A DNA stretch of 64,000 nucleotides from Candidatus Thiodiazotropha endoloripes (GTDB taxonomy: Bacteria > Pseudomonadota > Gammaproteobacteria > Chromatiales > Chromatiaceae). A program made the position numbers and the translations under genes. Shown piece after piece: positions 27,302 through 37,174 of this stretch (position 1 is the first letter of the stretch; every line of letters starts with the position of its first letter). The notes under the pieces are model-generated. The model was not told where the DNA came from and did no database searches. It saw only the letters and a program-made list of their open reading frames with translations. Where the stretch lies: the NCBI RefSeq assembly GCF_001708965.1, contig NZ_LVJW01000003.1, positions 1,898,989 through 1,962,988 on the forward strand, in the 5' to 3' direction.

Positions 27302-28309
27302 TCAGGCACCCTGTCTTGAACAGGTCTGCCATTCGATAAGTAGTCTTTCCAATGTCAATTGCAGATTGATATTGCTATCGGTTAGAGCCCTGACTGCATA
27401 GAGTTTCTTCAGATAGCTTTGTATCGCCCTTGAGTTTAACTTGTCGGCTGTTTTCTGCAAAGCTTGAGCCCGATCCGGATTAGACAACGCTGGCCCGGAG
27501 GAGGATGAGACTTTGAGTCTCTGGATATCGATAACCCAACCAATAAGCCATTCAATCAATAACTTATAGTCAAATTTTTGCCAGATACCGGCCAGTTTGA
27601 CCGGGTCGAGGCGTTGATCGCTCAATGCCAGAAACTGATTCAGCATCTCACTGCGACTCTCAAGCAGGGTTTTATCATTCAACGCCAGGGCCTTGAGTGG
27701 TGCGCCGTTCGCCAACCCAAGCAGCAGAGCAGGATCGCCGTGCTCAACCTTGCCGGAGAGCCACTCCAGGGCCTGAGACCGCTGTGGTGGATGAAACAGC
27801 ACCGACTGACAACGACTTCGAATGGTCGGTAACAATCTGGCGGGTTGATCTGTCAACAACAGGATGATCGTCCCGGAAGTGGGCTCCTCCAGGGTTTTCA
27901 GCAAGCTGTTTGCTGCCCCGTTGGTCATCCGATGGGCCGGTTGAATACCAATCATCTTATACTTAGCAGAGTGGGCAGTCAGAGCAGCCGAACTGGTAAG
28001 CGCCCGGATTGACTCGATTTTAATTTCGCCACTCTTACTCCCCTCCTCCGGACCGACCCACTGCAGATCCGGGTGGTTACCGGCCTGGATCAGATGACAA
28101 TGCTGACAGGTCCCACAGGCTTGACCGGATTCGCTGGGATTACTGCAGAGCAGGGATTGGGCAAAGCTTAGGGCAAACTGTTGTTTGCCAAGCCCTGGAG
28201 GTCCGCAGAGCAGTAACGCATGGGACAACCGCCCCTGGTTGAGAGACTGTTGTAATTGCTGCCACTGCTGTTGATGCCAGGGCATGGGGCTGTAGCCCGA
28301 CTCAGCCAC
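27302..28309 (-). CDS. holB: DNA polymerase III delta' subunit
   Basis: The protein has 335 aa. A Walker-like loop GPPGLGKQQF, a zinc-binding Cys cluster (CSNPSESGQACGTCQHC), and the sensor segments NSLLKTLEEP and IRSRCQ identify the clamp-loader delta' subunit. It loads the beta clamp on DNA with the gamma/tau and delta subunits. It overlaps the tmk stop by eight bases, as in the classical tmk-holB arrangement, and is 17 bases before pilZ. Confidence 0.93.
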   Translation of the reverse strand: MAESGYSPMPWHQQQWQQLQQSLNQGRLSHALLLCGPPGLGKQQFALSFAQSLLCSNPSESGQACGTCQHCHLIQAGNHPDLQWVGPEEGSKSGEIKIESIRALTSSAALTAHSAKYKMIGIQPAHRMTNGAANSLLKTLEEPTSGTIILLLTDQPARLLPTIRSRCQSVLFHPPQRSQALEWLSGKVEHGDPALLLGLANGAPLKALALNDKTLLESRSEMLNQFLALSDQRLDPVKLAGIWQKFDYKLLIEWLIGWVIDIQRLKVSSSSGPALSNPDRAQALQKTADKLNSRAIQSYLKKLYAVRALTDSNINLQLTLERLLIEWQTCSRQGA

Positions 28310-28946
28310 CGCTCTGCTCCAGAAAAGCTGTCACGACATGATCGATCTGCTGCTGTACGGTTTCCAATGGTTTTGAAGCATCTATGATTTTTACCCGATG
28401 CGGCTCCCTGGCAGCAATCTCCAGATAGCCAGCTCTGACCTTCTCGAAAAAACTCATCTCCTGTTTCTCGAAACGATCCGGTTCGGATCTTTGTCCGGCC
28501 CGGGCCAGCCCCTGCTCCACAGGCAGATCCAACAACAGCGTTAAATCGGGGCGAAGCTCGCCCTGCACAAATTGCTCAAGAGACGCGATACGATCACTGG
28601 CAAGTCCACGCCCGGCGCCCTGATAGGCGTAGCTGGCATCGGTAAACCGGTCACACAAGACCCACTGCCCCTGTTGCAACGCAGGTTTGATCTTTTGCTG
28701 CAGATGCTCAGCACGGGCCGCGAACATCAGCAGCAACTCCGTATCATCAGCCATCCCGGTATGCTGATGGCCCAGTAACAGATCCCTGATCGCTTCTCCC
28801 AACGGTGTTCCACCGGGTTCACGGGTAAACACGACCTGTTTGCCTGCAGAGCTGAGCAGACTACGAATATAATCCAGATTACTGCTCTTGCCGGCGCCCT
28901 CACCGCCTTCAACGGTAATGAATCGTCCTTTCAAACTGTTGCTCAT
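28302..28946 (-). CDS. tmk: Thymidylate kinase
   Basis: The protein has 214 aa with the P-loop GGEGAGKSSN, the DR motif (VLCDRFTDASYAYQG) and TREPGGTPLGEAIR. It phosphorylates dTMP to dTDP for DNA synthesis. Its ATG overlaps the mltG stop and its own stop overlaps holB, so these three genes are tightly coupled. Confidence 0.95.
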   Translation of the reverse strand: MSNSLKGRFITVEGGEGAGKSSNLDYIRSLLSSAGKQVVFTREPGGTPLGEAIRDLLLGHQHTGMADDTELLLMFAARAEHLQQKIKPALQQGQWVLCDRFTDASYAYQGAGRGLASDRIASLEQFVQGELRPDLTLLLDLPVEQGLARAGQRSEPDRFEKQEMSFFEKVRAGYLEIAAREPHRVKIIDASKPLETVQQQIDHVVTAFLEQSGG

Positions 28947-29938
28947 CGCTTTAACTGATACTTTCGGACTGCATTGTTGTGCTCTTTCAGGGTTTCTGAA
29001 AAATAGTGGCCACCATCACCAGTCGCAACAAAATAGAGCGACTTACCCGCCTTTGGATTGAGTGCCGCTTCGATTGCCGCACCGCTTGGCATGGCGATGG
29101 GAGTGGGTGTCAGCCCCTTACGGGTATAGGTGTTATAGGGTGTGTCGCGGGTCAGGTCTCGTTTGCGTATATTGCCATCATAGCGTTCACCCATGCCATA
29201 GATCACGGTTGGATCGGTCTGTAACAGCATCCCGCGTTTGAGCCGCCTGACGAACACCCCGGCAATCTCCTCCCGCTCATTCGGCAGGCCGGTCTCCCGC
29301 TCAATGATGGAAGCGAGAATCAGTGCTTCATAGGGTGTTTTCAGAGGCAGATCAGAGGCCCGCTCTGTCCAGGCATCCTGCAATGTCTTCTGCATTCGCC
29401 GGTAGGCCCTTTGCAGGAACTCAACATCCGTGGTCCCCCTGGGAAAATGGTAGGTATCAGGATAGAAGCGTCCTTCGGGGTGATCATTTTCATAACCCAG
29501 ACGCGCCATGATCTGCTGATCATCCAATTCATCCAGGGTTTTGACCAGGACCGGGTTTGCCCGAACAGCTTTCATCAATTGTCGAAACGTCCACCCTTCG
29601 ATGATGGTCAGTGAATGTTGGACCACTCTTGCCGAGCTGAGTATTTGTAGCAGTTGAGTCGGCGTGGTGTCTGCAGGCAGGTAGTACTCCCCTGCTTTAA
29701 GCTGACCCGCCTGGCCACTCCAGCGGGCCAATATCTCGAGTAGTATCGGCTTTTGGATGATCTCTGTTTGTTGCAGATCATCAGCCAGGGCTCTCAGACT
29801 GGTACCGGCTTGAAGATGGTAGTTAATACCAGAAGGCGGCAGATTCAGAGGTTGATGGACAAAATCATCGTATTCAAGCCATCCCCAGGCCATGAGGAGA
29901 CTTAATACAAAGATTGTGATGCCTAGCAGTCTGTTCAT
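28943..29938 (-). CDS. mltG: Endolytic murein transglycosylase MltG
   Basis: The protein has 331 aa with a single N-terminal membrane segment (residues 3-20) and a periplasmic YceG/MltG domain. Diagnostic parts are ILASIIERETGLPNEREEIAGVF, which holds the catalytic Glu, LQTDPTVIYGMG and YNTYTRKGLTPTPI. It cuts nascent glycan strands and sets their length. It lies between pabC and tmk as in E. coli. Confidence 0.94.
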   Translation of the reverse strand: MNRLLGITIFVLSLLMAWGWLEYDDFVHQPLNLPPSGINYHLQAGTSLRALADDLQQTEIIQKPILLEILARWSGQAGQLKAGEYYLPADTTPTQLLQILSSARVVQHSLTIIEGWTFRQLMKAVRANPVLVKTLDELDDQQIMARLGYENDHPEGRFYPDTYHFPRGTTDVEFLQRAYRRMQKTLQDAWTERASDLPLKTPYEALILASIIERETGLPNEREEIAGVFVRRLKRGMLLQTDPTVIYGMGERYDGNIRKRDLTRDTPYNTYTRKGLTPTPIAMPSGAAIEAALNPKAGKSLYFVATGDGGHYFSETLKEHNNAVRKYQLKR

Positions 29939-29969
29939 GCTCCACTCATTTCAGGGCCGGTTAATCTTT

Positions 29970-30788
29970 TCATCCTGCAGCAAGATAGGTATGTCCGATG
30001 AACATCATCAGTTCTGCCGGGATTTTTTTCAATTCAAAGACCGTCTGCTCAAAGCGTACCACAGGACAAAGCCCCATGATTGCATTGGTCATGAACAGTA
30101 CATCACCCTGCTTCAAATCATCGATGGAGAGCTCGGTGAGCCTGGGTTTCAGAGAGAATTGTTCTGCAGATTCGAGTACCAGCTCACGCACAACGCCGGC
30201 TACACCTGCCGTTGAAAGCTTCGGTGTCAGCAGCTGATCCCCTTTGAGTAAAAACAGGTTTGACTGGGTTCCGCAAATTACCCGATCCTGCTGATCCAGC
30301 ATCAGACCTTCAGCAATGTCAGGATTTTCCCACTCGGCTCTGGCCAACACCTGTTCCAGACGATTGAGATGCTTGATACCAGCCAGTCGGGATTGGTTTG
30401 ACAAACGGGTCTCGCAGATGCGAATTTCAATTCCCTTTTCATACCACTCCGCCGGATAGTCGGGCCAGGGATGGATTGAGAGAATGCGCCGCGGATGAGA
30501 GGGAGAAGGTGGACGATAGCCACGACCACCACTGCCCCGGGTCACGACTATTTTCAGAACCGCCGAGGTCTGTCCGGCCGCTACCTGGAGTGCTTCCTGC
30601 CAGAGCAGCTGCTTATCTGTGGGAGTGAAACCCAGTGCCTGTTCGCCTTTTTCCAGCCGCACCATGTGGCGTTGCCAGAGACAGGGAAGACCATCCTTTA
30701 CGGCGATGGTCTCAAACAGACCATCCCCATATTGCAGACCACGATCCGTGATGGGTATCCGGTCTGCTGGTAGTCCGTCAATCAGCAA
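29970..30788 (-). CDS. pabC: Aminodeoxychorismate lyase
   Basis: The protein has 272 aa of the PLP-dependent fold-type IV class: ITDRGLQYGDGLFET, then IKHLNRLEQVLARAEW, where the Lys would carry PLP. It makes 4-aminobenzoate for folate from aminodeoxychorismate. The start is non-standard: the frame opens with TTG (LIDGLPADRIP), immediately preceded by CTG, with no ATG and only weak ribosome-site similarity. It begins 18 bases after the fabF stop, so translation may be coupled. Confidence 0.88.
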   Translation of the reverse strand: MLIDGLPADRIPITDRGLQYGDGLFETIAVKDGLPCLWQRHMVRLEKGEQALGFTPTDKQLLWQEALQVAAGQTSAVLKIVVTRGSGGRGYRPPSPSHPRRILSIHPWPDYPAEWYEKGIEIRICETRLSNQSRLAGIKHLNRLEQVLARAEWENPDIAEGLMLDQQDRVICGTQSNLFLLKGDQLLTPKLSTAGVAGVVRELVLESAEQFSLKPRLTELSIDDLKQGDVLFMTNAIMGLCPVVRFEQTVFELKKIPAELMMFIGHTYLAAG

Positions 30789-30806
30789 CAGAGATCTTCG
30801 AAGCTA

Positions 30807-32045
30807 TCAGACTCGGCGGAATGCCAATGTGCCGTTGGTACCACCAAATCCGAAGGAGTTGGAGATCACCACATCCAGCTTCATCTCCCGGGCTGTATTG
30901 GGCACGTAGTCCAGATCACAATCCGGATCCTGATTCTCCAGATTGATGGTCGGAGGTACCACCTGGTTGTGCAGCGCCAGAATGGTGAACACAGCTTCTG
31001 CACCACCAGCGGCACCCAGCATATGCCCGGTCATCGACTTGGTCGAGCTGACACAGAGTTTGTGGGCATGATCACCAAAGGCCCGTTTGACCGCCAGGGT
31101 TTCAGCCACATCACCGGCTGGAGTAGAGGTACCATGGGCATTGATATAGTCAACCTCTTCCAGGTTGATGCCAGCATCCTTGAGTGCCATCTCCATACAC
31201 TGGGCAGCGCCTGAGCCATCTTTTGAAGGTGCAGTCATATGATAGGCATCAGAGTTCATCCCCACACCCACCAGCTCAGCGTAGATTTTTGCGCCACGGG
31301 CCTTGGCCTGTTCGTACTCTTCCAACACCACCACACCGGCACCGTCACTGAGCACGAAACCATCCCGGTCCTTGTCCCAGGGGCGGCTCGCTGCCTGAGG
31401 ATCATCATTTCTCCGTGACAGGGCGCGTGCTGCAGCAAATCCACCCAGACCAACTGGAGAAGTGGCCATTTCCGCACCACCGGCAATCATCACATCGGTA
31501 CGACCAAAGCGAATCATCATCGCCGCCTCGGCAATACTGTGAGCGCCACTGCTACAGGCAGAAACGATCGAGTAGTTAGGTCCTTTCAAGCCATACATGA
31601 TGGAGAGATTGCCCGATACCATGTTGATGATACTGGAAGGAACAAAGAATGGAGAGATCTTTCGCGGTCCGCCATCGAGGTAGGACTGATAGCTGTTCTC
31701 GATCCCGGTAATACCGCCAATGCCGGAACCGATCAGCACACCGATCCGGTCAGCATTCTCTTCGGTTACTTCAAGCCCGGAATCTTTGATGGCCTGAATA
31801 CCGGCAGCAACACCATAATGGATAAATTTATCCATTTTCTTGGCTTCTTTCTTCGGGATGTAGTCTGTGACTTCAAAGCCGTAGATGGGACCACCAAACT
31901 GTGTCGAAAACGATTCAACATCAAAATGGGTGATTGGTTGGATCCCACTCTTACCAGCCTGTATGTTCTCCCATGAGGAAGCCACATCCAGTCCAACAGG
32001 AGCTACCATGCCCAGCCCAGTTACGACAACCCTTCTTGCAGTCAT
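30807..32045 (-). CDS. fabF: Beta-ketoacyl-ACP synthase II
   Basis: The protein has 412 aa with the Cys-His-His triad: C164 in [21 protein letters not shown] and [15 protein letters not shown]. It extends acyl chains by condensing them with malonyl-ACP, and is the synthase important for long unsaturated chains. It follows acpP, separated by a terminator-like stem that may lower its expression relative to acpP. Confidence 0.95.
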   Translation of the reverse strand: MTARRVVVTGLGMVAPVGLDVASSWENIQAGKSGIQPITHFDVESFSTQFGGPIYGFEVTDYIPKKEAKKMDKFIHYGVAAGIQAIKDSGLEVTEENADRIGVLIGSGIGGITGIENSYQSYLDGGPRKISPFFVPSSIINMVSGNLSIMYGLKGPNYSIVSACSSGAHSIAEAAMMIRFGRTDVMIAGGAEMATSPVGLGGFAAARALSRRNDDPQAASRPWDKDRDGFVLSDGAGVVVLEEYEQAKARGAKIYAELVGVGMNSDAYHMTAPSKDGSGAAQCMEMALKDAGINLEEVDYINAHGTSTPAGDVAETLAVKRAFGDHAHKLCVSSTKSMTGHMLGAAGGAEAVFTILALHNQVVPPTINLENQDPDCDLDYVPNTAREMKLDVVISNSFGFGGTNGTLAFRRV

Positions 32046-32077
32046 ATATGACTACCCCCAAATCTCATCGGTATTGC

Positions 32078-32124
32078 TGAAAAACAAAAGGCCGCGCCCC
32101 GTTATGGATGGAGCATGACGGCCT
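32078..32124 (-). terminator. Terminator-like stem between acpP and fabF
   Basis: Read on the minus strand, AGGCCG (32124-32119) pairs with CGGCCT (32094-32089) across a 24-base loop and is followed by TTTGTTTTT. It lies just after acpP and would let a short, abundant acpP transcript end here while some polymerase reads into fabF. The long loop makes it imperfect. Confidence 0.55.
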
Positions 32125-32149
32125 GCAAAAATTAGATCTGCTGTAGAGC

Positions 32150-32383
32150 TCAACTATGTGCGTTGATGTAATCAACAGCCAATTGCACAGTTGTAATCTT
32201 TTCAGCCTCTTCATCAGGAATCTCGGTTTCAAATTCCTCTTCAAGGGCCATTACCAGCTCTACTGTGTCGAGAGAGTCAGCGCCAAGATCATCGACGAAA
32301 GAAGCTTCAAGAGTCACCTCTTCATCTTTAACGCCCAGTTGTTCTACCACGATTTTTCGAACTCGTTCTACGACATCGCTCAT
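32150..32383 (-). CDS. acpP: Acyl carrier protein
   Basis: The protein has 77 aa, strongly acidic, with the phosphopantetheine Ser at S37 in [18 protein letters not shown]. It carries growing acyl chains in fatty-acid synthesis. An AGAGGAAA ribosome site precedes the ATG. It is separated from fabG by 194 bases containing its own likely promoter and is followed by a terminator-like stem. Confidence 0.97.
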   Translation of the reverse strand: MSDVVERVRKIVVEQLGVKDEEVTLEASFVDDLGADSLDTVELVMALEEEFETEIPDEEAEKITTVQLAVDYINAHS

Positions 32384-32435
32384 TTTATTAATTTCCTCTG
32401 GATTAACCGACGACCACCAATAGGGCCGATGCGGT

Positions 32436-32464
32436 ATTGTAGTAACAAAAAAGTTCTGAGAAAA
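32436..32464 (-). promoter_or_regulatory. Candidate acpP promoter
   Basis: On the minus strand, a TACAAT -10 (32441-32436) stands 17 bases after TTTTCT (32464-32459), a weak -35. It lies about 55 bases before the acpP start in an AT-rich gap. A separate acpP promoter is known from E. coli; this exact site is inference. Confidence 0.35.
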
Positions 32465-32577
32465 GCGTAATCATTAGTTCAGCTTAATGCCACTAATTTA
32501 TTGATTATCTTTTTCTAAACAAGCAATTATAAGCCATACTTCATTTAACTTATAATGTTTTTAATCTGAAAATGTCC

Positions 32578-33321
32578 TTAGGACATGTACATTCCGCCGT
32601 TTACATGCAGGGTCTCCCCTGTGATATAGCGTCCAGATGCACCGGCAAGAAACAGGACCGCGTTCGCGATATCCTCGGGTAATCCAAGCTTCTGCAACGG
32701 AATATTCTCAATCAGACTCTTCCTTTGAGCCTCTGGCAGTTCATTGGTCATGTCGGTTTCGATGAAGCCCGGCGCCACGGAATTAACAGTGATCCCTCTG
32801 GAACCAACCTCACGGGCCAGTGAACGGGTAAATCCATCGATGCCGGCCTTAGCAGCCGCATAATTTGACTGGCCTGCATTACCCATCGAGCCAACCACTG
32901 AGGAGATATTGATGATCCGCCCTTTGCGTGCCTTCATCATACCTCTCAACACACCCTTGCTGAGACGATAGACCGAGGAGAGATTGGTGTTGATCACCCG
33001 CTCCCACTCATCGTCCTTCATCCGCATCAGCAGATTGTCGTTGGTAATTCCCGCATTGTTCACCAGTATGGTCGGTGCACTGTATTTTTCAGTAATGCCA
33101 CTCATCAGTGCATCAATAGAGGCCTGGTCTGCCACATCCAGCACCATGCCGCATCCCGTAACAGAAGCCTCATTCAGGCGCGCAGTGATCGCTTCGGCGC
33201 CACCCTCAGAGGTTGCGGTACCCACCACGGTGGCACCGGCAGAGGCCAGGCAGTCAGCGATTGCTGCACCGATGCCACGACTGGCGCCAGTGACCAGGGC
33301 AATTTCATTCTCCAGACTCAT
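32578..33321 (-). CDS. fabG: 3-oxoacyl-ACP reductase
   Basis: The protein has 247 aa, a short-chain dehydrogenase: TGASRGIG for NADPH binding, NNAGIT, and the catalytic Ser-Tyr-Lys set in NISSVVGSMGNAGQSNYAAAKAG. It reduces 3-oxoacyl-ACP in chain elongation. The start overlaps the fabD stop by four bases. Confidence 0.95.
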   Translation of the reverse strand: MSLENEIALVTGASRGIGAAIADCLASAGATVVGTATSEGGAEAITARLNEASVTGCGMVLDVADQASIDALMSGITEKYSAPTILVNNAGITNDNLLMRMKDDEWERVINTNLSSVYRLSKGVLRGMMKARKGRIINISSVVGSMGNAGQSNYAAAKAGIDGFTRSLAREVGSRGITVNSVAPGFIETDMTNELPEAQRKSLIENIPLQKLGLPEDIANAVLFLAGASGRYITGETLHVNGGMYMS

Positions 33322-34259
33322 TTCAAAGCCTCCAGAGCCTGATTCAGGCTATTTGTGTCATATACCGCCATACCGGTTAGTTTCCGGTCTATTCTTTTTG
33401 TCAGCCCTGCCAGTACTTTGCCTGGCCCGGCTTCGATGATTCTGGAGCTACCGGCAGCAGCCATTTTTTGCACCGCCTCAACCCAGCGTACCGGACTGTA
33501 GAGCTGTGCAGCGAGCAGTGATCGGATCTCGTCACCATCTGCCGCAGATGCCACATTGACGTTGTGAAGCACGGGAATATCGGCTTCGGAAAGACTTATT
33601 GTAGCCAATTGTTCGCTCAACTGCTCTGCTGCCGGTTTCATCAGCGCACAATGGGACGGCACACTCACTGGCAGGGGCAATGCCCGCTTGGCACCGGCCT
33701 CCTTGGCCAACTCGCAAGCCCGTTCAACGGCACTTTTACTGCCGGCTATAACCACCTGTCCAGGGGAGTTGAAGTTGACCGCCTCTACCACATCGCCCGA
33801 TGCTGCGGATTGACAGACCTGGCGCACAACCTCATCGTCAAGACCAAGAATGGCGGCCATACTGCCACTCCCTTCAGGCACCGCGTTCTGCATGAATCTG
33901 CCACGCTGGGCAACCAGTTTCACCCCGTCTTCAAAGCCGAGCGCACCGGCACATACCAGAGCGGTATACTCTCCCAGGCTGTGGCCCGCCATCAATTCCG
34001 GCGATGGCCCACCTTGCTGCTGCCAAACACGCCAAACCGCAACACCGGCGGTCAACATCGCGGGTTGGGTATTCTCTGTCTGATTCAGTGATTCAGCCGG
34101 GCCGTTCTGAGCCAAATCCCAAAGATCAAAACCCAGAACCTCGGATGCTTCTTTGAAGGTCTCAGTTACAACAGCAAAATCATCTGCCAGTTGTTTCAAC
34201 ATACCAACAGATTGGGAACCCTGACCGGGAAATACCATACTGAATTGTGTATCACTCAT
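33318..34259 (-). CDS. fabD: Malonyl-CoA:ACP transacylase
   Basis: The protein has 313 aa. The active Ser is S94 in AGHSLGEYTALV; the N-terminal FPGQGSQSVGM and the His in VSVPSHCALM complete the family pattern. It transfers malonyl from CoA to ACP. It sits between fabH and fabG in the standard order. Confidence 0.95.
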   Translation of the reverse strand: MSDTQFSMVFPGQGSQSVGMLKQLADDFAVVTETFKEASEVLGFDLWDLAQNGPAESLNQTENTQPAMLTAGVAVWRVWQQQGGPSPELMAGHSLGEYTALVCAGALGFEDGVKLVAQRGRFMQNAVPEGSGSMAAILGLDDEVVRQVCQSAASGDVVEAVNFNSPGQVVIAGSKSAVERACELAKEAGAKRALPLPVSVPSHCALMKPAAEQLSEQLATISLSEADIPVLHNVNVASAADGDEIRSLLAAQLYSPVRWVEAVQKMAAAGSSRIIEAGPGKVLAGLTKRIDRKLTGMAVYDTNSLNQALEALK

Positions 34260-34277
34260 AATCGACTTTCGCAGGAA

Positions 34278-35246
34278 TTAGAATTTTGCCAGTACCGAGC
34301 CCCATGTGAAGCCGCCACCAAAGGCTTCCATGAGAATGGTCTCACCTCGTTTTATTCTTCCATCCCTGACCGCCACATCCAGTGCCAGCGGCACTGAAGC
34401 AGCCGAAGTATTACCGTGATCTTCCACAGTAACCACCACCCGTTCCATCGGGGTCTGCAGTTTCCTTGCCGTGGCATTAATGATACGGATATTGGCTTGA
34501 TGGGGAATCAACCAATCGATATCCGATTTTTGCATCCCGTTGGCAGCCAGTGTCTCATCCACGATGCGACCAAGCGTCGTCACCGCCACCTTAAACACCT
34601 CGTTGCCTCGCATCTGCATATAAGCTTCACTCTCGCGAAGCTTGTCATAGCCGCGTGAGATACCTGAAGGGACACGCAGCAGGCTTTCATAGGCACCATC
34701 CGCATGCAGGTGGGTCGAGATGATGCCCGGCTCATTACTGGCCTCGATCACCACTGCGCCTGCACCGTCACCAAACAGCACACAGGTATTCCGGTCGTTC
34801 CAATCGAGTATCCGCGATATGGTCTCAGCACCGACAACCAGCGCCTTTTTAGCCGATCCGGTTTGAATGAATTTGTCAGCGACGCCGAGAGCATAGACAA
34901 AACCGGTACATACTGCCTGAACATCAAACGCCGCAGGTCCGCGGATTCCCAGACGCGCCTGCAGCAGACATGCGGTGCTCGGAAAGACTTGATCAGCGGT
35001 GGTTGTCGCCACCACGATGAGGTCGATCTCATCAGGCTTCAGACCAGCCATATCGAGGGCATTCCGCGCCGCCTTTTCAGCCAGATCGCAGGTAAACTCC
35101 CCCTCTTCCGCTATGTGACGTTTACGGATGCCGGTACGCTCTACGATCCACTGATCAGTCGTATCAACAATCTTTTCAAGGTCGTGATTGGTCACGACTT
35201 TCTCAGGCAGATAACCACCTGTACCGGTTATACGCGAATAGATCAC
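34278..35246 (-). CDS. fabH: Beta-ketoacyl-ACP synthase III
   Basis: The protein has 322 aa with the catalytic Cys at C113 (VCTGFVYAL), His in PHQANIRI and Asn in DHGNTSAAS. It starts fatty-acid synthesis by condensing acetyl-CoA with malonyl-ACP. The GTG start overlaps the plsX stop (GTGA), so translation is coupled. Confidence 0.95.
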   Translation of the reverse strand: MIYSRITGTGGYLPEKVVTNHDLEKIVDTTDQWIVERTGIRKRHIAEEGEFTCDLAEKAARNALDMAGLKPDEIDLIVVATTTADQVFPSTACLLQARLGIRGPAAFDVQAVCTGFVYALGVADKFIQTGSAKKALVVGAETISRILDWNDRNTCVLFGDGAGAVVIEASNEPGIISTHLHADGAYESLLRVPSGISRGYDKLRESEAYMQMRGNEVFKVAVTTLGRIVDETLAANGMQKSDIDWLIPHQANIRIINATARKLQTPMERVVVTVEDHGNTSAASVPLALDVAVRDGRIKRGETILMEAFGGGFTWGSVLAKF

Positions 35247-36265
35247 GCGGTTTCCCTTTTATCCAGATGAGCCTTGACTTGTTCCGCAATGCGGCTGGGC
35301 ACATCGCTTGAAACCTCTTTGCGGGCAATGCTGATTGCATTCATAAATGCAATTTTGTCTGCCCCGCCATGGCTTTTGATTACAATCCCACGCAGTCCCA
35401 ACAGACTGGCGCCATTGTAGTGTCTATGATCAATGCGTTTCGCCAAACTGCGTAATACCGGCAATGCGATCAATCCAGCCAATTGGGTCAGGAGATTCTT
35501 TTTGAATTCCAGGCGCATGAAATGGCGGATCATCTTGGCAACCCCTTCACTGCTCTTCAGGGCGATATTTCCAACAAAACCATCGGCAACGATGACATCC
35601 GTGCCACCCTGAAAAACATCGTCCCCCTCAACATAGCCTACATAGTTGAGTGAACTGGCGTGTAGCAGCTCATGGGCCTGTTTCACCTGCTCATTACCCT
35701 TAATCTCTTCCTGGCCGATATTCAGCAAGCCGATTGTCGGGTTGCTGATATCGGTTACTGCAGAGACAGTTTCACTGCCCATAACCGCAAACTGAAACAG
35801 GTGCCCGGCACTGCAATCCACGTTCGCACCCAGATCGAGCATGAATGTCTGCCCGGTAATGGATGGTAATGCCGTAATGATTGCAGGACGATCGATATTC
35901 GGTAGCATCTTCAACACAAATCGGGAGGTAGCCATCAAGGCGCCGGTATTACCAGCACTGACACAGGCGTCCGCATCCCCGGATTTGACCAGATCTATAG
36001 CCACTCTCATGGATGAATCTTTTTTGTTTCGCAGCGCTTTGGATGGCAGCTCATCCATAGCAACCACTTCAGATGCGTGCTTTATACGCAGTCTGTCACC
36101 AAATCCATGATTTCCAAGCATTGCCTGAAGCGTATCTTCGTCACCGACCAGTATCAGTGCAGTCTTCTTATCCTGTTTCAGATATCCTAATGCAGCAGGC
36201 ACCACGACATCTGCGCCGATGTCTCCGCCCATTGCATCCAGAGAGATTGTGACTGGCCTATTCAT
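35243..36265 (-). CDS. plsX: Phosphate acyltransferase PlsX
   Basis: The protein has 340 aa from the ATG at 36265; a GTG at 36280 would add five residues. The shorter start is preferred because family members begin a few residues before ISLDAMGGD. Other PlsX parts are [20 protein letters not shown] and [13 protein letters not shown]. It makes acyl-phosphate from acyl-ACP for phospholipid synthesis. The order rpmF-plsX-fabH is conserved. Confidence 0.94.
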   Translation of the reverse strand: MNRPVTISLDAMGGDIGADVVVPAALGYLKQDKKTALILVGDEDTLQAMLGNHGFGDRLRIKHASEVVAMDELPSKALRNKKDSSMRVAIDLVKSGDADACVSAGNTGALMATSRFVLKMLPNIDRPAIITALPSITGQTFMLDLGANVDCSAGHLFQFAVMGSETVSAVTDISNPTIGLLNIGQEEIKGNEQVKQAHELLHASSLNYVGYVEGDDVFQGGTDVIVADGFVGNIALKSSEGVAKMIRHFMRLEFKKNLLTQLAGLIALPVLRSLAKRIDHRHYNGASLLGLRGIVIKSHGGADKIAFMNAISIARKEVSSDVPSRIAEQVKAHLDKRETA

Positions 36266-36292
36266 TGAAGATAGATTCACCCAAATAAGAAG

Positions 36293-36324
36293 AACCCGTC
36301 AGAGGCCATTGCCTCATACGGGTT
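36293..36324 (-). terminator. Hairpin between rpmF and plsX
   Basis: Outer arms AACCCGT/ACGGGTT (36293-36299 and 36318-36324) and inner arms GAGGC/GCCTC form a stable stem-loop with a CATT/AATG loop. On the minus strand it is followed by a T-rich but interrupted stretch (CTTCTTATTT). It is probably an attenuator or an RNA-processing site that separates ribosomal-protein from lipid genes. Confidence 0.5.
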
Positions 36325-36356
36325 CCAAACAGGTCATTGAACCGACGAGTTGAGAA

Positions 36357-36536
36357 TCACTCGCCTTTGGTATCGACTACTTTGCGGCCTTTATAGAAAC
36401 CATCCGCAGTCACGTGGTGACGCAGGTGGGTTTCACCGGAAGTTGAATCAATTGAGAGGGTCTCACCCTTCAAGCCATCATGTGCACGGCGCATACCGCG
36501 CTTTGATGGGGTCTTTTTGTTTTGTTGAACAGCCAT
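36357..36536 (-). CDS. rpmF: 50S ribosomal protein L32
   Basis: The protein is 59 aa: [20 protein letters not shown] at the start, [20 protein letters not shown], then YKGRKVV near the end. This is the L32 pattern without the zinc-binding Cys pairs found in some bacteria. An AGGAGA ribosome site lies seven bases before the ATG. It follows yceD by 35 bases, the usual order, and is a structural protein of the large ribosomal subunit. Confidence 0.96.
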   Translation of the reverse strand: MAVQQNKKTPSKRGMRRAHDGLKGETLSIDSTSGETHLRHHVTADGFYKGRKVVDTKGE

Positions 36537-36571
36537 GGCTGATCTCCTGAAAAAATTTATACAAACTAAAA

Positions 36572-37099
36572 CTAATGCCTGTCCTTTTTGAGCGCGGACA
36601 GCACGGCAAACGGATTTTCCTGTTGCTCAGGTTCTGACACCTGCAGCTCCTCATCTGAGACGAACTCATGAGGCACCTGACAAACATCTGTGTCGTGCAT
36701 CGGCACTTGAGGCAGTGCCAAAAGAAGCTCATCTTCGATCAGCTCCCTGAAATCCACCACACCCTCTTCTACCAGGCATGGGTCCAGATCTTCAGGCAGC
36801 CTCTCAGCTTCATTCAGTCCTTGAACAAAGACCACCGAGAACCTTCTCTCTACAGGAAATCTCAATGCCCCAAGACAGCGTTGGCACTCAAGCGTCAACT
36901 CGGTCCGGACATTCCCGTCAAGCCTTGCATGCCGCTGCTCGTCACGACTGAAGCTCAAATTGAACAAGACCTCGCCATCAGCCTGCATCAGGCAATCTCG
37001 GAGTCTCACAAAAGCCTCAACAGGCAACTCTCCGCTGACCTCTTTACCGAGATCAGCGAAGCGCCAGGGATCCAATCGATCAGGAAAGCGCTTCGACAT
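36572..37099 (-). CDS. yceD: YceD/DUF177 protein (23S rRNA accumulation)
   Basis: The protein has 175 aa. DUF177 is recognised by the CxxC pair in [16 protein letters not shown] and the following acidic segment with [15 protein letters not shown]. In E. coli YceD affects 23S rRNA accumulation, and the gene always precedes rpmF, as here. The only unusual point is that in this window oadGAB separate it from the divergent maf. Confidence 0.9.
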   Translation of the reverse strand: MSKRFPDRLDPWRFADLGKEVSGELPVEAFVRLRDCLMQADGEVLFNLSFSRDEQRHARLDGNVRTELTLECQRCLGALRFPVERRFSVVFVQGLNEAERLPEDLDPCLVEEGVVDFRELIEDELLLALPQVPMHDTDVCQVPHEFVSDEELQVSEPEQQENPFAVLSALKKDRH

Positions 37100-37123
37100 A
37101 AGCGCGAGATAATATTATGAGAG

Positions 37124-37154
37124 CACCTCTCATGTCAAAATGACGTGAGAGGTG
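37124..37154 (-). terminator. Strong stem-loop after oadB
   Basis: Arms CACCTCTCA and TGAGAGGTG (37124-37132, 37146-37154) continue into GTCA/TGAC around an AAA loop, with a single unpaired or G-T step. It is about 20 bases past the oadB stop and before yceD. There is no clean T-run on the minus strand, so it may be a factor-dependent terminator or a transcript-stabilising hairpin. Confidence 0.5.
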
Positions 37155-37174
37155 GGATCCGCCTGAGAGCGGTG

